Shown here piece after piece: positions 24,057-32,098 of a stretch of DNA of 35,147 bases. This DNA comes from Photobacterium frigidiphilum (GTDB taxonomy: Bacteria; Pseudomonadota; Gammaproteobacteria; Enterobacterales; Vibrionaceae), in contig NZ_PYMJ01000047.1 in NCBI RefSeq assembly GCF_003025615.1, positions 1-35,147 on the forward strand, read 5' to 3'. Numbering within the stretch: position 1 is the stretch's first letter; each line of letters starts with the position of its first letter. The notes beneath the pieces are model-generated. The model had not been told where the DNA came from. It was given only the letters and a program-made list of their open reading frames with translations, and searched no databases. Made by a program: the position numbers and the translations under genes.

Positions 24057-24093
24057 GATAATGATATTTATTATCACTTGCAAGATAAATCAA
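24057..24093 (-). promoter_or_regulatory. Fur box overlapping the promoter of the 164-residue/YejF-like unit
   Basis: GATAATGATATTTATTATC (24057-24075) matches the 19-base Fur consensus GATAATGATAATCATTATC at 17 positions. On the minus strand a promoter is readable as TTGATT (complement of 24088-24093), 17 bases, TAAATA (complement of 24065-24070). The Fur box covers the -10 element and the likely start point, the classical position for iron-dependent repression. Confidence 0.8.
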
Positions 24094-24197
24094 TTACCTC
24101 TCTTTTAAGTCTTAGTTGTGCGAGTGGTTTTTTGGGGATTAATTACGGCAGAATAGGGAAGGTATTTGACTATAGAATTTTTAATATATGTTATTAA

Positions 24198-24227
24198 AAA
24201 AATAGACCACAATTGTGATCTATTTTT
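24198..24227 (-). terminator. Terminator of the tldD-tldE unit
   Basis: AAAAATAGACCACAA and TTGTGATCTATTTTT pair with one mismatch; the minus-strand transcript continues into a T-run (complement of 24193-24200). It separates the peptidase pair from the Fur-controlled unit. Confidence 0.85.
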
Positions 24228-24246
24228 TGTCTGACTAACTGTTGTT

Positions 24247-25590
24247 TTATTTGCCTGCAATACTCAAACGGGCAAAACGAATCTGTGGTGCAAAGAAATC
24301 ACGCTCGTAATCGTTGTTTAGTGTATTACTTACCGCATCAACTTCTTTCAGCATTTGATAGAAGTTACCAGCAACGGTAATGCCACGAACAGCTTGAACG
24401 CGTTTGCCGTCGCGGCATAAGAAGCCACTCGCGCCGAACGAGAAATCACCGCTTACAGCATCTGCTCCAGAGTGAACCCCTTGAAGCTCGATAAGCTCAA
24501 GGTATTCGCCAGCCGTGACTTCTGCATCAGAACTTGTACCAGCAGCAATAACAGTATGACGAGGTGATACGCCTAAACCGCCTTTAGCTGAACGTGCACC
24601 ATTGGCAGTATTCTCAATGCCAAAGAAGTTAGCTGTATGGCTATTGTGAAGCATGTTCTGTAGCTTGCCTTCACCAATTAAAATGGTGTCACGTGCAGCA
24701 AAACCTTCACTGTCGAAGCTCTTAATTGCAAAACCACCTTTAACAATCGCTTTATCAGAAATTGTTAATAGCGAACTGGCCACTTGCTGCCCTAATAGGT
24801 CGCGCCAAGGGTTGATCCCTTTCATTGCCGACTGCCCCGACAGGCTCATGCTAAATGCACCAAACAGGTTACTGAGCGAGCTTAAGTCGAAGACGACTGA
24901 GTAGTTCTGAGTCGCAATAGGGCCGCCATCAAGCAAGGCTTGAGCGATGTCATAACCATGATTGATACAGAAGTTTGCATCGAGTTGGTCAAAGCGACGT
25001 CCTGAAGACATGCCACCATGCATCGATTGCTTACCGTCTTGCTCGTACAAGGTGTATGCATAGCAATAGGTAGAACGTTCTTGATGGTGACAAAGCGTGC
25101 CTTGGCTATTCGCTAGAATTATTTGGCTGTCAGATTCAGCGAAACCATTGTATGGCGAGCTAGAAGCGTGAGGCTTTGATACCACACCGTTTTCAAGCGC
25201 TAACGCCATTTCAATTTTATCATCAACTGTTGCGTTATCTTGTTGATAGATTTCGGCAATGTTAGTGGTGATTTTACTGTTAATACAGCTAATAGCTTGA
25301 TGTTCATCTTGCTGAGAGAACTGAGCATTTTGCAGTGCTTGTTCGAGCATGATATCAAGGCTTTCTGGCGCTAATGATTCAGAATAGCTGGTGGCTACAC
25401 GCTGATCTTTCACTACCCGCACACCAATAACTTGCCCTGATGTCACTTTATATTCGGCAAGTTCACCGTCGTTGGCTTTCAGTGAAAAGTTGTTACTGCG
25501 GTTGGCAATAACATCGGCTTGTGCACCCGCTGCTTTTACTTTTTCTAATACGTGGTCAATCGCATTCTGAAGTTTGTTTTGATCAGCCAT
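24247..25590 (-). CDS. TldE/PmbA-family peptidase subunit
   Basis: A 447-residue member of the PmbA/TldD superfamily, the non-catalytic partner type: the metal-binding HExxxH motif of TldD is absent at the equivalent place, while the fold-defining blocks (LLDGGPIATQNYSVVFD, GFAARDTILIGEGKLQNML, SGDFSFGASGFLCRDG) are present. TldD and TldE form a heterodimer that degrades unfolded peptides and, in E. coli, matures microcin B17 and cleaves CcdA. Its ATG shares one base with the tldD stop (TAATG), so the two are translationally coupled and made in equal amounts. Sequence blocks differ from the E. coli housekeeping PmbA as I remember it, so a paralogue elsewhere in the genome is likely. Confidence 0.88.
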   Translation of the reverse strand: MADQNKLQNAIDHVLEKVKAAGAQADVIANRSNNFSLKANDGELAEYKVTSGQVIGVRVVKDQRVATSYSESLAPESLDIMLEQALQNAQFSQQDEHQAISCINSKITTNIAEIYQQDNATVDDKIEMALALENGVVSKPHASSSPYNGFAESDSQIILANSQGTLCHHQERSTYCYAYTLYEQDGKQSMHGGMSSGRRFDQLDANFCINHGYDIAQALLDGGPIATQNYSVVFDLSSLSNLFGAFSMSLSGQSAMKGINPWRDLLGQQVASSLLTISDKAIVKGGFAIKSFDSEGFAARDTILIGEGKLQNMLHNSHTANFFGIENTANGARSAKGGLGVSPRHTVIAAGTSSDAEVTAGEYLELIELQGVHSGADAVSGDFSFGASGFLCRDGKRVQAVRGITVAGNFYQMLKEVDAVSNTLNNDYERDFFAPQIRFARLSIAGK

Positions 25591-26975
25591 TAGTTACCAC
25601 CCCCAACAAGAATATTGTCAACTTTTAGTGCCGGTTGGCCAACAGTCGTTGGCACTGAACCACTTACAGAGCCACACATGCCAGCTGCTAATGCAAAGTC
25701 ATTACCCACCATGCTAATTTCTTTCAATACTTTTGGTCCAGTACTGATCAAGGTAGCTGATTTCAATGGCTTAGTGATCTTACCATTTTCAATTAAGTAG
25801 GCTTCTTGTACGGCAAAGTTAAATTCACCAGTACCTGGTTGAACAGAACCGCCGCCCATCTTCGGCGCATAAATGCCGTGCTCAACACTGGCTACCATTT
25901 CATCAAGCGAGCTGTTGCCTGCTTCAATGAAGGTATTACGCATACGAGAAGTCGGTGCGTATTTGTATGATTCACGACGGCCAGAACCTGTTGGCGCATA
26001 GCCAGTCTTCATGCCGCCTAACTTATCAACCATAAAGCTGGTTAACTTACCGTCTTTAATCAGCTGGGTGCGTTGGGTTTCCATACCTTCATCATCGATG
26101 TTGATAGAACCCCATTCATTCGTCATGGTGCCATCATCAACAGCGTTGACCACAGTATTGGCAATCATCTTGCCCATTTTATCGTGGAAAACCGAGGCTT
26201 TCTTTGCAACTGATGTGGTTTCAAGTAGGTGACCACAGGCTTCATGGAAGATAACACCGCCAAAGCCGTTACCGATAATCACCGGCATTTCGCCTGACGG
26301 ACAAGGATCGGCAAATAGTTTAACCATGGCTTGTTTAGCCACGTGTTGACCAAGATCTTTCGCATTTACGCTGTTGTGAAATTCCCAGCCAGTTAATGCG
26401 CCCGGTGCTTCAAAACCGGTAGATTGGTCGCTACCATTTTGCGCAATTGCAGTCGCTGCTATACGGGTATAATGGCGGGTATCACCAATATGAAGACCTT
26501 CAGAGTTGAAGATTTCAATTTGTTGTTCACGTTGCAACATACGGCCAATGAACTGAGAGATTTTGTCGCTTTCAGCGCGGGCTGCATGGTTAACTTCTTT
26601 CAAGAAGGCAATTTTTTGTGCAAGTTCTGCACCTTGGCTCAGTGGGTACTGGCAAGTGTGTTTATTGGTGTAGCGATTAAGGTTTAATGCTACGCCATCA
26701 ATGATTTGATCACGTTTATCTTTTGCGGTAAGTAGGCTAGTAACACGTTTTAATTCTTCTTCTTCCGTGCTGTTGGTGTAGCCGTAAAGTACTTTGTAAC
26801 CGAAAAATAAACGAATGCCGATACCAAAATCGATACCTGAATTGACTTTATCAACCTCACCCGAGACTAATTCTACAGAGCTTGATTGGTGATGCTCTAC
26901 AAATAATTCGGCAAAATCAGCCCCAAGAAAGAGGGCATGATCGATAACTGCTTTAGCAGTAGCAGGGTTTAGCAT
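25590..26975 (-). CDS. TldD-family zinc peptidase subunit
   Basis: A 461-residue catalytic partner of the pair. The zinc motif is H244-E245-ACG-H249 (VIFHEACGHLLE), and the third ligand is probably the cysteine of ALAAGMCGSVSG near residue 437. Other conserved blocks are NEWGSINIDDEGM, PTGSGRRESYKYAPTSRM and YAPKMGGGSVQPGTGEF. It is expected to cleave peptides inside the channel of the TldD-TldE dimer in the cytoplasm. AAGGAG precedes ATG 26975. The N-terminal domain is shorter and different from that of the E. coli enzyme (461 against about 481 residues), and the HEACGH variant is more like that of distant bacterial and archaeal members. Confidence 0.9.
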   Translation of the reverse strand: MLNPATAKAVIDHALFLGADFAELFVEHHQSSSVELVSGEVDKVNSGIDFGIGIRLFFGYKVLYGYTNSTEEEELKRVTSLLTAKDKRDQIIDGVALNLNRYTNKHTCQYPLSQGAELAQKIAFLKEVNHAARAESDKISQFIGRMLQREQQIEIFNSEGLHIGDTRHYTRIAATAIAQNGSDQSTGFEAPGALTGWEFHNSVNAKDLGQHVAKQAMVKLFADPCPSGEMPVIIGNGFGGVIFHEACGHLLETTSVAKKASVFHDKMGKMIANTVVNAVDDGTMTNEWGSINIDDEGMETQRTQLIKDGKLTSFMVDKLGGMKTGYAPTGSGRRESYKYAPTSRMRNTFIEAGNSSLDEMVASVEHGIYAPKMGGGSVQPGTGEFNFAVQEAYLIENGKITKPLKSATLISTGPKVLKEISMVGNDFALAAGMCGSVSGSVPTTVGQPALKVDNILVGGGN

Positions 26976-27009
26976 GGTTGCTCCTTGCTGAATAAAATAA
27001 CCAGATCAA

Positions 27010-27053
27010 CCTATCACTAATCGATAACGTGTTCACATTATTAGTGCGATAGG
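27010..27053. repeat. Hairpin between the CobW-like gene and tldD
   Basis: CCTATCACTAAT (27010-27021) pairs with ATTAGT-gc-GATAGG (27040-27053) apart from a two-base bulge. It could end the CobW-like transcript or lie in the tldD leader. It has no clear T-tract. Confidence 0.4.
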
Positions 27054-27066
27054 TCGATTCTATGAA

Positions 27067-28059
27067 TTATAAAGACTCTTTTCTAACTATTGAGCACAGA
27101 ATGCTTTCTAGTTCATCCCAAGGCAGAAGCTCTTTGTCGATAAACTCGATACGTGATTCAAAGCCATCTAACGATAATTCATTTACAGATACCACTTGGT
27201 TTACCACGTTAAAGGCAATACAACCACGCTCAGTGTTCACAACGGCTTTAACGCGTTGGGCACTTATCTTTGAGAATAGTGTAAATAACTGGGAAAAATC
27301 GAAAATTTGATCGGCAGCAAAGAACCAACCACAGCTGCGATAGCCTTGGCCGCTATTTTCTTTACGCACAAAAACTTGCCCTGGGGCTAATTCAAAATCG
27401 GGCAACGGTGCCATGTCGGCACTGTCTGAGTGGTGATGATGGTGGCTATGTTGCGCTTCTCGTTCTAGGCGTTCAACGTCTAGCCAATTAAGTTCAAGCT
27501 CACCTTGTTGAACTTTACCAATCGCTGCTTTTGCAGGTTGGCAGCTTTCAATAAAATGTTCAAATGCGATGAGGTCATACTCTGTGCTTTCATCGATTTT
27601 GTTGGCGACAACCACATCGGCAAGTGCGAGCTGATCTTGGAAATTGGAATTGTCGGTATACGCGGTATCTGCAAAATGGCGAGGATCAACCACAGTAATG
27701 GTTGCACGAAGGTCGATGTAATCTTCATACATGCCCGATGTAAGCTTAGTGATGACTTCTTTAGGGTGACCCAAGCCTGTCGGTTCGAGTAATAAGCGGT
27801 CAGGTTTTTGCGCCAATAAAGCATTAATACCGACAGACATAGGCAGGCCCGCGACACAACACATACAACCCCCCGGCACTTCTTTGATGATCGCCCCTTG
27901 TTGAGAAAGGATTGCACCATCGACGCCGACGTTGCCAAATTCATTAATCAATACTGCCCATTTTTCATTTTCAGGTTTGCGAGCCAGTAAAGATAAAATA
28001 GAGGTCGTTTTACCAGCACCCAAAAAGCCCGTGATGATATTAGTAGGAATGCGTTTCAT
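27067..28059 (-). CDS. CobW/YeiR-type metallochaperone GTPase (COG0523)
   Basis: A 330-residue P-loop GTPase: GFLGAGKT at residues 11-18, the family-defining CxCC motif G64-C65-M-C67-C68, VVANKID for guanine binding, and a C-terminal CobW_C domain (ERGCIAFNVVNQ). A histidine-rich loop (HSHHHHHSDS near residue 210) follows the GTPase domain, a metal-binding trait. Members deliver zinc, cobalt or iron to client enzymes. Four genes with metal-dependent products (hmgA, hpd, phhA, tldD) are in the same window, but no specific client can be named. I see no Zur box upstream. AAGGAGATC precedes the ATG. Confidence 0.88.
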   Translation of the reverse strand: MKRIPTNIITGFLGAGKTTSILSLLARKPENEKWAVLINEFGNVGVDGAILSQQGAIIKEVPGGCMCCVAGLPMSVGINALLAQKPDRLLLEPTGLGHPKEVITKLTSGMYEDYIDLRATITVVDPRHFADTAYTDNSNFQDQLALADVVVANKIDESTEYDLIAFEHFIESCQPAKAAIGKVQQGELELNWLDVERLEREAQHSHHHHHSDSADMAPLPDFELAPGQVFVRKENSGQGYRSCGWFFAADQIFDFSQLFTLFSKISAQRVKAVVNTERGCIAFNVVNQVVSVNELSLDGFESRIEFIDKELLPWDELESILCSIVRKESL

Positions 28060-28234
28060 GCTGTGACAGATCTCCTTCGGAACGACGGGGTAACCGTCTT
28101 CAATACATCCATGTTACTCAAAAAGAGCCGTAGGTAGAAGAGAGGTATTTTTTGCATGACCAAAGTGGTCGAAAAACACGCTAATTTAGACGAAAGTACG
28201 CCTAATAGGCCATATTCCAATGGCTAGTTGAATA

Positions 28235-30241
28235 CTACTCCAGCTCTTTAAGCCCTTTATACTCTTCTAATGCTGCTGGGTTTGCCAAGGCTCCCATATT
28301 TGTTACTGGCAAATTATGCACGATGTTACGCACGGCAAGTTCCACCAACTTACCAGATTTGGTTCTAGGTATATCAGTAACTGGCAGAATAACGGCAGGT
28401 ATATGACGGGGAGAGCAATGGTGTTTAATGCGCTGGCGTATCGTGGCTTTGAGTGCGTCGTCTAACAGGTAACCATCGGCAAGCTGAACAAATAACACCA
28501 CCCGCACATCGTTCTTCCAGTTTTGTCCTATCACCACTGAATCGGTAATTTCGTGTAATGGGTTTACTTGGCGGTAAACCTCTGCTGTACCGATACGTAC
28601 ACCGCCTGGGTTTAATACGGCATCAGAACGCCCAAAGAAAACCATGCCACCCGTACTGCTTAATGCTACAAAATCGCCGTGATGCCATGTATTCGGATAG
28701 GTATTCCAATACGCATTATGATAGCGCTTTCCATCAGGATCATTCCAAAAACCAATCGGTTGATTAGGGAAACTATTACAACAAACAAGTTCACCTTGTT
28801 GGGTTAATTCTGATTGCCCCTGTTCATTGAAAACACGCACATCCATACCTAATGCTTGGCTCTGGCATTCTCCTTTATAAACTGGGTTAAGGGGATTACC
28901 GATAGCAAAGCAACCACAAATATCTGTACCACCAGAAATTGAAGCAAGCTGAACATCAGATTTTATGTGGTTATATACATAGTCAAACTGTTCTGGTGCA
29001 AGCACTGAACCTGTTGAACATAATGTTTGTAGGTGTGGTAATGAATAGAACTGGTTTGGGCTGTAATTTTGTTTTTCGAGTGCTTCTAAATATTTCGCTG
29101 ATGTGCCGAACAATGAAAGCTGCTCTTGCTCTGCCATATCCCATAATACGCTAGCATTTGGGTAAAATGGTGAACCGTCATACAGTATGACGGTAGCCCC
29201 AGAAGCTAGCCCGCTGACTAACCAATTCCACATCATCCAGCCGCATGTCGTGAAATAGAAAATCCGATCACCAGACTTTACGTTACAATGTAACTTGTGT
29301 TCTTTAAGATGATTTAGTAACAACCCCCCAGTGCTGTGTACGATACATTTGGGTTTACCTGTAGTGCCTGATGAATACAAAATATACAGCGGATGGTTAA
29401 AAGGCACAGGTGCAAATTGAATATCTGCTGGTTCGTATGGATCTAATGCACTTTGCCAAAGAGTTAGCGTGATAGTTTTAGGGATAGAAGCTGTAAAAGC
29501 TCGTATATCTACCTGGGTATAGGGAACAACAATCAATTGTTCGACGCTGGGAAGCTGAGACAGCATTTGCGTAATATTGCCTAAGCTGCTGTGTGATTTT
29601 CCGTTATAAAAATAGCCGTTTGCCGCTAATAATACTTTGGGTTTGGTTTGACCAAATCGTTCTACTACACTGTCTGCACCAAAGTCGGGTGACGTCGATG
29701 TCCAAATTGCGCCCAATGCAGATGTAGCCAACATGGCAATAATGGCCTGAGGTATGTTGGGTATGTATCCTGCGACTACATCACCTTGTTTAACCCCTTT
29801 ATCGGCGAGAAACTGGGTAAGTTGTGATGTTTGACGATAGAGCTGTTGCCAGCTTATACGTTGCTGCTGTTCTTTTTGCCCTTCACAGTGAAATACGATG
29901 GCATCTGCAGCTGCATGTCGATTCCAGTTTTTGAGTAGATTCTCAGCAAAGTTCAGTGTTGCATTAGGGAACCATTGTGTCTCTTTAGCTGGCAGCGTTG
30001 ACTGCAAGGGGGTAAAGCAAGTGGGATCGCCTTTATGACCTATCACATCAGAAAAATCCCAAACTTGATCCCAGAAGATGTCGCTATGGGCAATAGACCA
30101 ATGATGTAGCTGGTGGTAGTCATGAAACAGCGTATTTTGTTGCTTACTTAATTGAATCATAAATTGATAGAGCAAACTGGATTGAATACGCTCCCGTGAA
30201 GGGCGCCACAGCATGTGTGGATCGTCGGTGTTTACTGTCAT
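28235..30241 (-). CDS. Acetoacetyl-CoA synthetase (acetoacetate-CoA ligase)
   Basis: A 668-residue AMP-forming ligase. The P-loop-like motif S290-SGTTGKPK-298 and the following CIVHSTGG, the SISGGTDICGCFAIGNP region, HHGDFV and the C-terminal lysine motif RTKSGKLVELAVRN are all present, as is the longer N-terminus (HHWSIAHSDIFWDQVWDF) that distinguishes acetoacetyl-CoA synthetases from acetyl-CoA synthetases. It activates acetoacetate released by fumarylacetoacetate hydrolysis so that the carbon can enter thiolysis. It is last in the hmgA-fahA-maiA-aacS unit, 62 bases after maiA, with GGAGGG ahead of the ATG. Confidence 0.93.
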   Translation of the reverse strand: MTVNTDDPHMLWRPSRERIQSSLLYQFMIQLSKQQNTLFHDYHQLHHWSIAHSDIFWDQVWDFSDVIGHKGDPTCFTPLQSTLPAKETQWFPNATLNFAENLLKNWNRHAAADAIVFHCEGQKEQQQRISWQQLYRQTSQLTQFLADKGVKQGDVVAGYIPNIPQAIIAMLATSALGAIWTSTSPDFGADSVVERFGQTKPKVLLAANGYFYNGKSHSSLGNITQMLSQLPSVEQLIVVPYTQVDIRAFTASIPKTITLTLWQSALDPYEPADIQFAPVPFNHPLYILYSSGTTGKPKCIVHSTGGLLLNHLKEHKLHCNVKSGDRIFYFTTCGWMMWNWLVSGLASGATVILYDGSPFYPNASVLWDMAEQEQLSLFGTSAKYLEALEKQNYSPNQFYSLPHLQTLCSTGSVLAPEQFDYVYNHIKSDVQLASISGGTDICGCFAIGNPLNPVYKGECQSQALGMDVRVFNEQGQSELTQQGELVCCNSFPNQPIGFWNDPDGKRYHNAYWNTYPNTWHHGDFVALSSTGGMVFFGRSDAVLNPGGVRIGTAEVYRQVNPLHEITDSVVIGQNWKNDVRVVLFVQLADGYLLDDALKATIRQRIKHHCSPRHIPAVILPVTDIPRTKSGKLVELAVRNIVHNLPVTNMGALANPAALEEYKGLKELE

Positions 30242-30303
30242 TGGTTAAACCCTCCGTGCGTAACGTCGTCATGTTTATGATTGTTTAGTTTAGTGCAGCT
30301 CAC

Positions 30304-30963
30304 TTACTGTTGATCGGGGTGAGCCAGTTTGAATGCACTTATTTGTTGGCAATGCTGATCAACGAGTGAGAGATTGGGGTATTTAGTCATATCAAAATCA
30401 AAACGCTTCGCGTTGTAAATTTGTGGAATTAAGCAAATATCAGCCAACGTTGCGTGCTTGCCGAAACAGAAAGTCTGTTCAAACGATGGGCTACGATTCA
30501 ACATGGCTTCTAATGCCTGAAAACCGCGTTCAAGCCAATGAAAATACCAAACCATTTTTTCGTTCTGGTTAGCGCCTAAATCACTGTTTAAGTAGTTAAG
30601 TACGCGAAGATTATTTAAAGGGTGAATATCGCAGGCAATCAATAAGGCAAAAGAGCGACACTTCGCTTTTTGCCAAGGATCGTTAGGTAGCAAAGGAATA
30701 TTTGGGTACGTTTCATCGAGGTATTCAATGATCGCTAAAGATTGACTCAATATTCCGTGGTCGGTTTTCACGCTAGGCACTAAGCCATTAGGGTTTACAG
30801 TGGTATAACTACTACTGTTTTGTTCATTATCAATGAGTGAAATAGGGCACTGCGCGTAGCTTTTACCTGCATCCAACCCTTTCAAATTTAATGCAATACG
30901 AACACGGTACGAGGCAGAAGAACGGTAATAATCGTATAGCGTTATTGCAATTGCGTCATCCAT
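30304..30963 (-). CDS. maiA: Maleylacetoacetate isomerase (zeta-class GST)
   Basis: 219 residues. The N-terminal thioredoxin-like domain carries SSASYRVRIALNLKG at 15-29, the glutathione-activating serine motif of zeta GSTs (bacterial members often have alanine where others have cysteine). NPNGLVPSV and LSQSLAIIEYLDET bind glutathione. The helical C-terminal domain has CDIHPLNNLRVLNYL and LADICLIPQIYNA. It isomerises maleylacetoacetate to fumarylacetoacetate, the step before the upstream fahA gene product acts. It is 21 bases after fahA, so cotranscribed. Confidence 0.94.
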   Translation of the reverse strand: MDDAIAITLYDYYRSSASYRVRIALNLKGLDAGKSYAQCPISLIDNEQNSSSYTTVNPNGLVPSVKTDHGILSQSLAIIEYLDETYPNIPLLPNDPWQKAKCRSFALLIACDIHPLNNLRVLNYLNSDLGANQNEKMVWYFHWLERGFQALEAMLNRSPSFEQTFCFGKHATLADICLIPQIYNAKRFDFDMTKYPNLSLVDQHCQQISAFKLAHPDQQ

Positions 30964-30984
30964 TGTTATTCCAGCCCTTTTTAT

Positions 30985-32007
30985 TTAAACGGGTTTATGG
31001 CGTTCTAAATCTTGTTTATCATAGACGTTAGTGTATTTAACGACCTTCTGCTCTATTGCACCGAAAATAGAGCGCCCATCGTCATCAAACATTTCTATTT
31101 TTACGGTATCGCCAAACTTCATGAAGGGGGTTACGGGGATGCCATTTTCAATCGTTTCAAGCATACGTCGCTCGGCTAAGCAGCAAGAGCCACTTGTACG
31201 GTCAAGGTTAGATACAGTGCCTGAACCAATGATTGTTCCCGCCCCAACATGGCGGCTTTTCGCGATATGCTGCACCAATTCAGCGAAATTAAAGGTCATG
31301 TCTGTTCCCGCATGAGGCTGTCCAAATAATTCGCCATTTAAGTGGACTGTTAGGCGGTGGTGTACTTTAAAATCATACCAGCTGTCATTCAGTTCATCGG
31401 GCGTTATTGCTACAGGTGAAAAAGCTGATGCGGGTTTTGATTGGAAGAACCCAAACCCTTTGCCAAGTTCATTAGGAATAAGGTTACGTAACGACACATC
31501 ATTCACTAACATCAGCAATTTAATGTGGTCGTGTAGTTGTTCTGTGCGTGTTCCCATTGGAATATCGTCGGTAATGACCGCAATTTCACCTTCAAAATCG
31601 ATTCCCCATGCTTCATCGGCTGCTTGTATATCTTGATAAGGACCAAGAAAGCCATCAGACATACCTTGGTACATTAAAGGATCGGTCCAGAAGCTTTCAG
31701 GCATTGCTGCCCCACGGGCCTTTCGAACCAATTCAACGTGGTTAACATAAGCACTGCCATCAGCCCATTGATATGCACGAGGAAGCGGCGAAGCACATCC
31801 GTGCGGGTTGAAAGGAAAAACATCATGAGCAACGCCATCATTAAGATTGCGATAGAGGTGCTGTAAATCAGATTCAACTTGCTCCCAGTTATCTAACGCA
31901 AATTGCAGGGTTGGGGCAATGTCGTGTGCGTGAACGGCTTGTGTTAAATCTCTTGATACAACAATGAGTTGCCCATCACGACCTTGATGTAGAGACGCTA
32001 ATTTCAC
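30985..32007 (-). CDS. fahA: Fumarylacetoacetate hydrolase
   Basis: 340 residues with a FAH-fold C-terminal domain: GIDFEGEIAVI supplies metal-binding acids, LMLVNDVSLRNL and FFQSKPASAFSPVAIT line the active site, and GAGTIIGSGTVSN is the conserved glycine-rich turn. It hydrolyses fumarylacetoacetate to fumarate and acetoacetate. The start is GTG 32007 with AAGGAG at ideal spacing. A 15-base palindrome lies just upstream (32020-32034). It is second in the homogentisate unit, 91 bases after hmgA. Confidence 0.92.
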   Translation of the reverse strand: MKLASLHQGRDGQLIVVSRDLTQAVHAHDIAPTLQFALDNWEQVESDLQHLYRNLNDGVAHDVFPFNPHGCASPLPRAYQWADGSAYVNHVELVRKARGAAMPESFWTDPLMYQGMSDGFLGPYQDIQAADEAWGIDFEGEIAVITDDIPMGTRTEQLHDHIKLLMLVNDVSLRNLIPNELGKGFGFFQSKPASAFSPVAITPDELNDSWYDFKVHHRLTVHLNGELFGQPHAGTDMTFNFAELVQHIAKSRHVGAGTIIGSGTVSNLDRTSGSCCLAERRMLETIENGIPVTPFMKFGDTVKIEMFDDDGRSIFGAIEQKVVKYTNVYDKQDLERHKPV

Positions 32008-32019
32008 GGTGTGCTCCTT

Positions 32020-32034
32020 ATTTACAATGTAAAT
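32020..32034. promoter_or_regulatory. Palindrome between hmgA and fahA
   Basis: ATTTACA-A-TGTAAAT, perfect seven-base arms, adjacent to the fahA ribosome site. It contains the TyrR half-sites (TTTACA, TGTAAA) but in the reverse order and without the six-base spacing, so it is not a standard TyrR box. Confidence 0.35.
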
Positions 32035-32098
32035 CTATATATTCAAGTTAATAGAAAATAAGCAATGGAATGAATGATTTATGTGTTGTTACTTGCCG

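Noticed and set aside
27480..27944. 154-residue frame overlapping the CobW-like GTPase in another minus frame
   Set aside because: It overlaps the CxCC and GTPase core of a certain gene and has no domain or ribosome site.
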